Source: an uncultured Thiodictyon sp. (lineage in GTDB: Bacteria; Pseudomonadota; Gammaproteobacteria; Chromatiales; Chromatiaceae). Taken from it: a stretch of 64,000 nt of DNA. The translations under genes were made by a program, and so were the position numbers. Below, in pieces: positions 55,834-64,000 of the stretch (positions within the stretch are counted from its first letter, which is position 1; each line of letters starts with the position of its first letter). The DNA lies in contig CAILVI010000556.1 of the NCBI GenBank assembly GCA_903837595.1, positions 1 to 64,000 on the forward strand. The letters are read 5' to 3'. The notes under the pieces were generated by a model. It did no database searches and was not told where the DNA came from. It saw nothing but the letters and a program-made list of their open reading frames with translations.

Positions 55834-56348
55834 GCTAGAGCCAGGTCACGAGCTGTTCGCGCAATCGATTGGCCGCAAACAGGCTATCCTCTTCCCAGGC
55901 CCGTGAATAGCCGTGGCGCACCTGAACCCATTTCTCGAATGAATGGCGCGGGGACAGGCGTGGGCCGTCGGGGGTCGACTCCAGTGGTTCGGTCATAGCC
56001 CGTCACCGCACTGACCACCTCCACCAGGCTGTGTTGCAGCTGCCGAAGTTTCGCGGCGTCAATCGGCGGTTCGACGGATAAGAGCCGGTGCGCGCGTGGG
56101 TCGCCCTCATCCGCAATCGTGGGCTCAAACTCCAGGATCCAACCGGCGCTGTTCGGGGAGATCAGGACATCGAGTTCGCCACAGCCCAGGTCCAGTGCCC
56201 CGATCAGGTGCAACCGCTTGCCCGCGCTGCTCGGCAAATCCGTGAGGTCGGGCAAATGTTGCTCTAACCAATCCCGGCCACCCTGCCCCAGCAAGGTTTG
56301 CGGGTCTTCACCGAGTAGCGACGCGGCGTTGGCGCTGACATAGCGCAA
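55834..56348 (-). pseudogene. Bacteriophytochrome remnant
   Basis: The first part matches the second half of a phytochrome PAS-2 domain and the start of the GAF domain (VSANAASLLGEDPQTLLGQ, SAGWILEFEPT, LQHSLVEVVSAVTGYDRT). After GYDRT the frame changes and the next piece (DGPRLSPRHSFEKWVQVRHG, FAANRLREQLVTWL) matches the end of a PHY domain. The chromophore-binding N-terminus and nearly all GAF and PHY sequence are deleted. It was probably a red/far-red photoreceptor, now dead. Confidence 0.65.
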
Positions 56349-56384
56349 CGCACCGCAATGCTTTCGGTCATGAGTGAAGTCTCC

Positions 56385-57863
56385 TCAGTCTTCCGCCGGG
56401 CTCTGCGGTGGGGGCCTCACATGGCCATGATGGCCCGGAACCGGGGTGACGCGGCCCGGCAGCGCGTGGGGGTGCGCATGGGTGCGCTTGACCGCGTACA
56501 TGGCCAGATCCGCCCGATGCAGCAGGTCGGCGGCGGTCTCGCCGGCCGCGGGGCCGATGGCGATGCCGATGCTGGCGCCCACGCTGAGGCTCAACCCGTT
56601 GAGCCACAACGGTCTGTCTAGGTTCGCCACGATCTTGCGGGCCACCTGGTCCGCGTGCTCCGGGGCCTGGACGTCACGCAGCACCACCACAAACTCATCC
56701 CCGCCGAGCCGCGCCACGCTGTCGGTATCGCGCACGCTGCGCTTGATGCGGCGGGCGACGGTCTGTAGCACGGTATCGCCGGCCGCATGCCCATGGGTGT
56801 CGTTGATGGGCTTGAAGCGGTCGAGGTCGATGAACAGCACCGCCACCCGGGTGTCGCGGTGATGGGCGTCGCGCAGGGCCTCCGACAGCCGGTCGAACAG
56901 CAGGACACGATTGGGCAGGCCGGTGAGCGCGTCGTGCTCGGCCTGGAATTGCGCCCGTTCCAAGGCCTGGATATCCGCGCCGATATCGTTATAGACGGCG
57001 ATATAAAGCCCCGCGTCGGCACTGTCGCGCAGGCTGGAGATGGACAGGCGTTGCACATAGATCTCGCCGTTCTTGCGCCGGTTCCAGATGTTCCCGTGCC
57101 AGCGCCCGTCGGTGGCCAACCGGCGGCGCAGGTCGGCGTAGATTTCCGGCGGGTGGTGGCCGGAGGTCAGCAGCTTGGGGGTGCGGCCCAGGACCTCTGC
57201 GGGGTCGTAGCCGGTGACCTGGCTGAAGGCGGGATTGACCGCGCGGATGTGGGCGGTGAGATCGGTCACCATCACCGGGTCGGCGATATGTTCGACGATG
57301 CGCCGAAAGCGCTGCTCGCTATCGCGCAGGGTCTTGACCTGCGTTTCCAGTTCAATCAGCGTCTGCGCCAGGCGGGCATTCTTGTGGATCAGGCCCCGCT
57401 GCAGGTTGTTGATTTCCTGATTGGCGCTCGACATCTCGCGCTCGAGCCGGTCGAGTTCGACCACGTCATATTCACCGACGATCAGGACCTCGGCGCCCTT
57501 GCGGTAGGCTTGGCCGCGCAGGGTGCGGCTCATCCGATACCCATCGCCTACCGTCAGCCAGCCACTGAAGACCTGCCCCTGCGTGTGGGGTACGAGCAGG
57601 TCGGCGAAGCTGGGGTTGACCAGATAATCGCGTCGCGGGCGCTGCGGTGTATCGCCACCCAGCACCGCGCGCATGCCGCGGTTGAGGTAGATGGGCTCAC
57701 CCTCGAGGGTGAAGCGGCCGACCGCGAGCGCGGTACTCGCCTCGTGCGCCTCACGCAGTTCGGCGCGCCAGGTATCCCCGGGGGGCTCGGTGGACCCATC
57801 GGGTGAGGCGTCGGCGGTGGATGAGTGGACCATCGCGTTGGGTTCAGGCGCGGATCTGGCCAT
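56385..57863 (-). CDS. PAS-GGDEF diguanylate cyclase coupled to a cobalamin-binding protein
   Basis: 492 residues. A PAS-like region with LDRLEREMSSANQEINNLQ coiled coil (about 35-170), a second PAS (IVEHIADPVMVTDLTAHIRA, AFSQVTGYDPAEVLG), then GGDEF (DALTGLPNRVLLFDRL, FIDLDRFKPINDTHGH, GGDEF at about 387). The inhibitory site RDTD lies five residues before GGDEF. Probably active. The start overlaps the end of the cobalamin-binding gene by 20 bases, so the two are translated together. Confidence 0.92.
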   Translation of the reverse strand: MARSAPEPNAMVHSSTADASPDGSTEPPGDTWRAELREAHEASTALAVGRFTLEGEPIYLNRGMRAVLGGDTPQRPRRDYLVNPSFADLLVPHTQGQVFSGWLTVGDGYRMSRTLRGQAYRKGAEVLIVGEYDVVELDRLEREMSSANQEINNLQRGLIHKNARLAQTLIELETQVKTLRDSEQRFRRIVEHIADPVMVTDLTAHIRAVNPAFSQVTGYDPAEVLGRTPKLLTSGHHPPEIYADLRRRLATDGRWHGNIWNRRKNGEIYVQRLSISSLRDSADAGLYIAVYNDIGADIQALERAQFQAEHDALTGLPNRVLLFDRLSEALRDAHHRDTRVAVLFIDLDRFKPINDTHGHAAGDTVLQTVARRIKRSVRDTDSVARLGGDEFVVVLRDVQAPEHADQVARKIVANLDRPLWLNGLSLSVGASIGIAIGPAAGETAADLLHRADLAMYAVKRTHAHPHALPGRVTPVPGHHGHVRPPPQSPAED

Positions 57864-58560
57864 GCGCCGCCGACCCTTCGGGCGGGGGATCGGTCACGGG
57901 CAGACGCTTGACGAGGCGTTCGAGCGCGTCGAGATCGGCCGCGTAATGGACCTTGCGATCGTCGCTCAGGGTCGGGCCGATCTGGCGCAATCCCTGGCCG
58001 CCGATCAGTATCGGTAGCTCGGGGTGGGCACCGCGCAGCCGCGCGAGCGCGGTGAGCAGTGCGCCCAGATGGAAGTAGACGCTCAGCGATAGACCGACCG
58101 CGTCCGGCCGCAGGTCCAGCACCGTGCGCAGCAGTTCGGTGGTCGGGGTATCCGCGCCCAGATAGATCGCCTCCCAGCCATGCATCTCGAAGACATCGCA
58201 GACCATCTTGGCGCCGACCTGGTGCAGTTCACCTTCCACTGACCCGACAATGATCCGCCGCCCGCTGCGCTGCGGCGTGATGACCCGCGGATAGAGCCGA
58301 TTGAGCAGGCCCTCGACGATGGCCGTGGCCAGCCGCTCGCGGCCGACCGAGATCCGGTTGTACTGCCACTCCTCGCCCACTTGGTAAAGTGCGCGCTGGA
58401 ACAGTTGCTGGTAGAGCGCCAGAATCGGTACCTGCGCGCCCAGGCACTGGTCGGTCAGGGCCTCGCAACGGCGCCGGTCCCCGGCCAGCAGGGCGGCGAG
58501 AAATTCGGGATAGAGGTCCGCCAGCGTCTGGTCGGGTGCGCGCGGCGTTTCGGTGGCCAT
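57844..58560 (-). CDS. Stand-alone cobalamin-binding domain protein
   Basis: 238 residues. A helical bundle (about 10-90) precedes a Rossmann-type cobalamin domain with ELHQVG (His113 as the expected lower ligand), HGWEAIYLGADTP, LGLSLSVYF and ILIGGQGL. The helical part has W65 and E75-R76, close to the W-x9-EH pattern of B12 photoreceptors such as CarH, with the final His replaced by Arg. It may sense cobalamin or light and control the overlapping GGDEF protein. AerR/PpaA-type antirepressors of purple bacteria are an alternative relative. Confidence 0.8.
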   Translation of the reverse strand: MATETPRAPDQTLADLYPEFLAALLAGDRRRCEALTDQCLGAQVPILALYQQLFQRALYQVGEEWQYNRISVGRERLATAIVEGLLNRLYPRVITPQRSGRRIIVGSVEGELHQVGAKMVCDVFEMHGWEAIYLGADTPTTELLRTVLDLRPDAVGLSLSVYFHLGALLTALARLRGAHPELPILIGGQGLRQIGPTLSDDRKVHYAADLDALERLVKRLPVTDPPPEGSAAHGQIRA

Positions 58561-58913
58561 TGAGAGACACCAGGCAAGCGTAAAGTTCGGTGGTGGCTGG
58601 ATCGCCGATCACGACCGGGTGGCGAGCGTTGCCATCGGCCGTCCGGCAGTCTATCGTTAGCCATCGGTCACTGTAAATTTATCGTGAAGGGCTGTGCCGG
58701 GCCGGGCGCAGACCTGGCAGCGGCGCGACCTGCATACCCCGCGGTGTAGCGGACTCCGCATAATCGTCAGTATAAGGCCCAGGCCCGGGTGACGATAGCG
58801 CGATGCAGCCGGGACGGGTCGCGGTGGGTGCGACTGCTGAACCCGGTTCTTCGGCGTCGCCAAGACGATACAGACTGATTGATGGCGCACATCATGAGGC
58901 CGCGGAGCAAACC
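58561..58913. promoter_or_regulatory. Divergent intergenic region
   Basis: 353 bases between the start of the minus-strand cobalamin-binding gene and the plus-strand CHASE kinase. It should contain promoters for both. A slightly AT-richer patch lies at 58658-58690. No specific site was recognised. The kinase frame is open from 58803, but residues before 58914 are not family-like. Confidence 0.4.
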
Positions 58914-63425
<4,512 letters not shown>

Positions 63426-63548
63426 GGCGCCAAACCCGGCGCCGCAGCTGCGGCTGCGGTACGCGCGTGTATGACCCTCGCCTACCGCTCAACCCGGCTA
63501 GCGCAGTTCTCACGCCAAGGCGCCAAGCTCGCCAAGGTTTTCAGCACC

Positions 63549-63998
63549 CTATCTGCCTTGGACCATTCGCCCGGCGGGTGATCTGGTGACTTTGCCTACC
63601 CGATTGTATTTCTTGGCGGGCTTGGTGCCTGGGCGTGAGCAACTGCCGGATTTAGGCTTACCGCAGGGAGCGCTGGGAAAGTCCTTGGTACACCTGCGGA
63701 ACGAGCCGATGTCAATACTCTGCAATGCGCAGACATAGGTCGGCCAGTTCTGTTCACTGAGATCCCCGGAAATCGCGCTGCCGTCATGGTAGGTGATGAA
63801 TTTCCGGCGGATAGCTTCGTCGTTGAAGATTCTATCAGCCAATTTATCAAGATTCGCAGCTGTCATCGATCCGAGACCATAGCTGGACTCGAAATCATAT
63901 TCTTGGATCCAGGCCGGCGCGGATTTGTCATGCCCTTCTTGGTAGATGAACGTTATGACGTCGACCGGGGCGCCGGAGTCCCGATTATAGCGGTAGAC
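63549..63998 (-). CDS. C-terminal part of an unidentified protein, runs off the window
   Basis: The minus-strand frame is open from the window edge to TAG/TGA at 63549, about 150 residues: YNRDSGAPVDVITFIYQEG, WIQEYDFESSYG, NLDKLADRIFNDEAIRRKF, NWPTYVCALQSIDIGSFRRC, then a basic serine/lysine-rich tail. The W-EYDF-YG and NWxxYxCA-FRxC pattern recalls the ends of acid sphingomyelinase-like phosphodiesterases, a tentative resemblance only. The start lies outside the window. Confidence 0.5.
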   Translation of the reverse strand, partial: VYRYNRDSGAPVDVITFIYQEGHDKSAPAWIQEYDFESSYGLGSMTAANLDKLADRIFNDEAIRRKFITYHDGSAISGDLSEQNWPTYVCALQSIDIGSFRRCTKDFPSAPCGKPKSGSCSRPGTKPAKKYNRVGKVTRSPAGRMVQGR

Positions 63999-64000
63999 CT

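Noticed and set aside
56385..57863. Degenerate GGDEF protein
   Set aside because: The GGDEF signature and the RxxD inhibitory site are both intact, so activity is expected.

Overview
The window is GC-rich, gene-dense DNA that most resembles a gammaproteobacterium of the purple sulfur bacterial type (Chromatiaceae-like). That placement is an inference. It rests on the hisI-hisE-tatABC gene order, the CysB-type regulator, several periplasmic c-type cytochromes, a large PAS/hybrid-kinase repertoire, and many interspersed palindromic repeats. No rRNA, tRNA or CRISPR array was recognised.

Layout: (1) 0.2-5.2 kb is a decayed type I restriction-modification locus (hsdR, hsdS, hsdM) broken by deletions, one nonsense codon and repeat insertions, followed by repeats. 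(2) 5.4-10.0 kb holds hisB, hisA, hisI and hisE, then tatABC; hisH and hisF are absent from their usual places, and TatC carries an unusual C-terminal extension. (3) 10.1-16.2 kb holds a CysB-like regulator, a periplasmic cache protein, and a redox group: an outer-membrane monohaem cytochrome-porin that resembles the Cyc2 type, a dihaem cytochrome lipoprotein candidate, a YceI protein and a second dihaem cytochrome. (4) 16.3-19.8 kb holds an M1 peptidase and a ChaN-PDZ protein.

(5) 19.9-33.0 kb is a tightly packed co-directional run. The potassium pump genes kdpFABC, preceded by a tiny membrane ORF, are followed after 35 bp by a translationally coupled set: transglutaminase, SWIM zinc finger protein, DUF5691-like, MoxR AAA ATPase, DUF5682-like and VWA protein. 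This set resembles the uncharacterised E. coli yehLMPQ genes. (6) 33.0-38.3 kb is accessory DNA with toxin-antitoxin genes and remnants, a PLD-like protein, an RHH+HNH pair, an orphan HicB and nested palindromic repeats. (7) 38.4-41.8 kb holds kdpDE, about 14 kb from the operon they are expected to control. (8) 41.8-46.1 kb holds a UPF0260 protein, a second decayed type I R-M system, a 21-bp tandem repeat and a small monooxygenase.

(9) 46.3-63.4 kb is a signalling block: two GGDEF proteins with intact active and inhibitory sites, one HD-GYP response regulator, three large hybrid histidine kinases, a cobalamin-binding protein coupled to one GGDEF gene, a truncated PAS protein, and remnants of an HD-GYP gene and a bacteriophytochrome. 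Inputs such as periplasmic ligands (CHASE), membrane signals (DUF4118), PAS ligands and cobalamin probably feed phosphorelay and cyclic-di-GMP outputs. The last gene runs off the window edge on the minus strand.

The items most worth following are the kdp-linked MoxR/VWA/SWIM set, the Cyc2-like cytochrome-porin group, the TatC extension, and the cobalamin-GGDEF pair.
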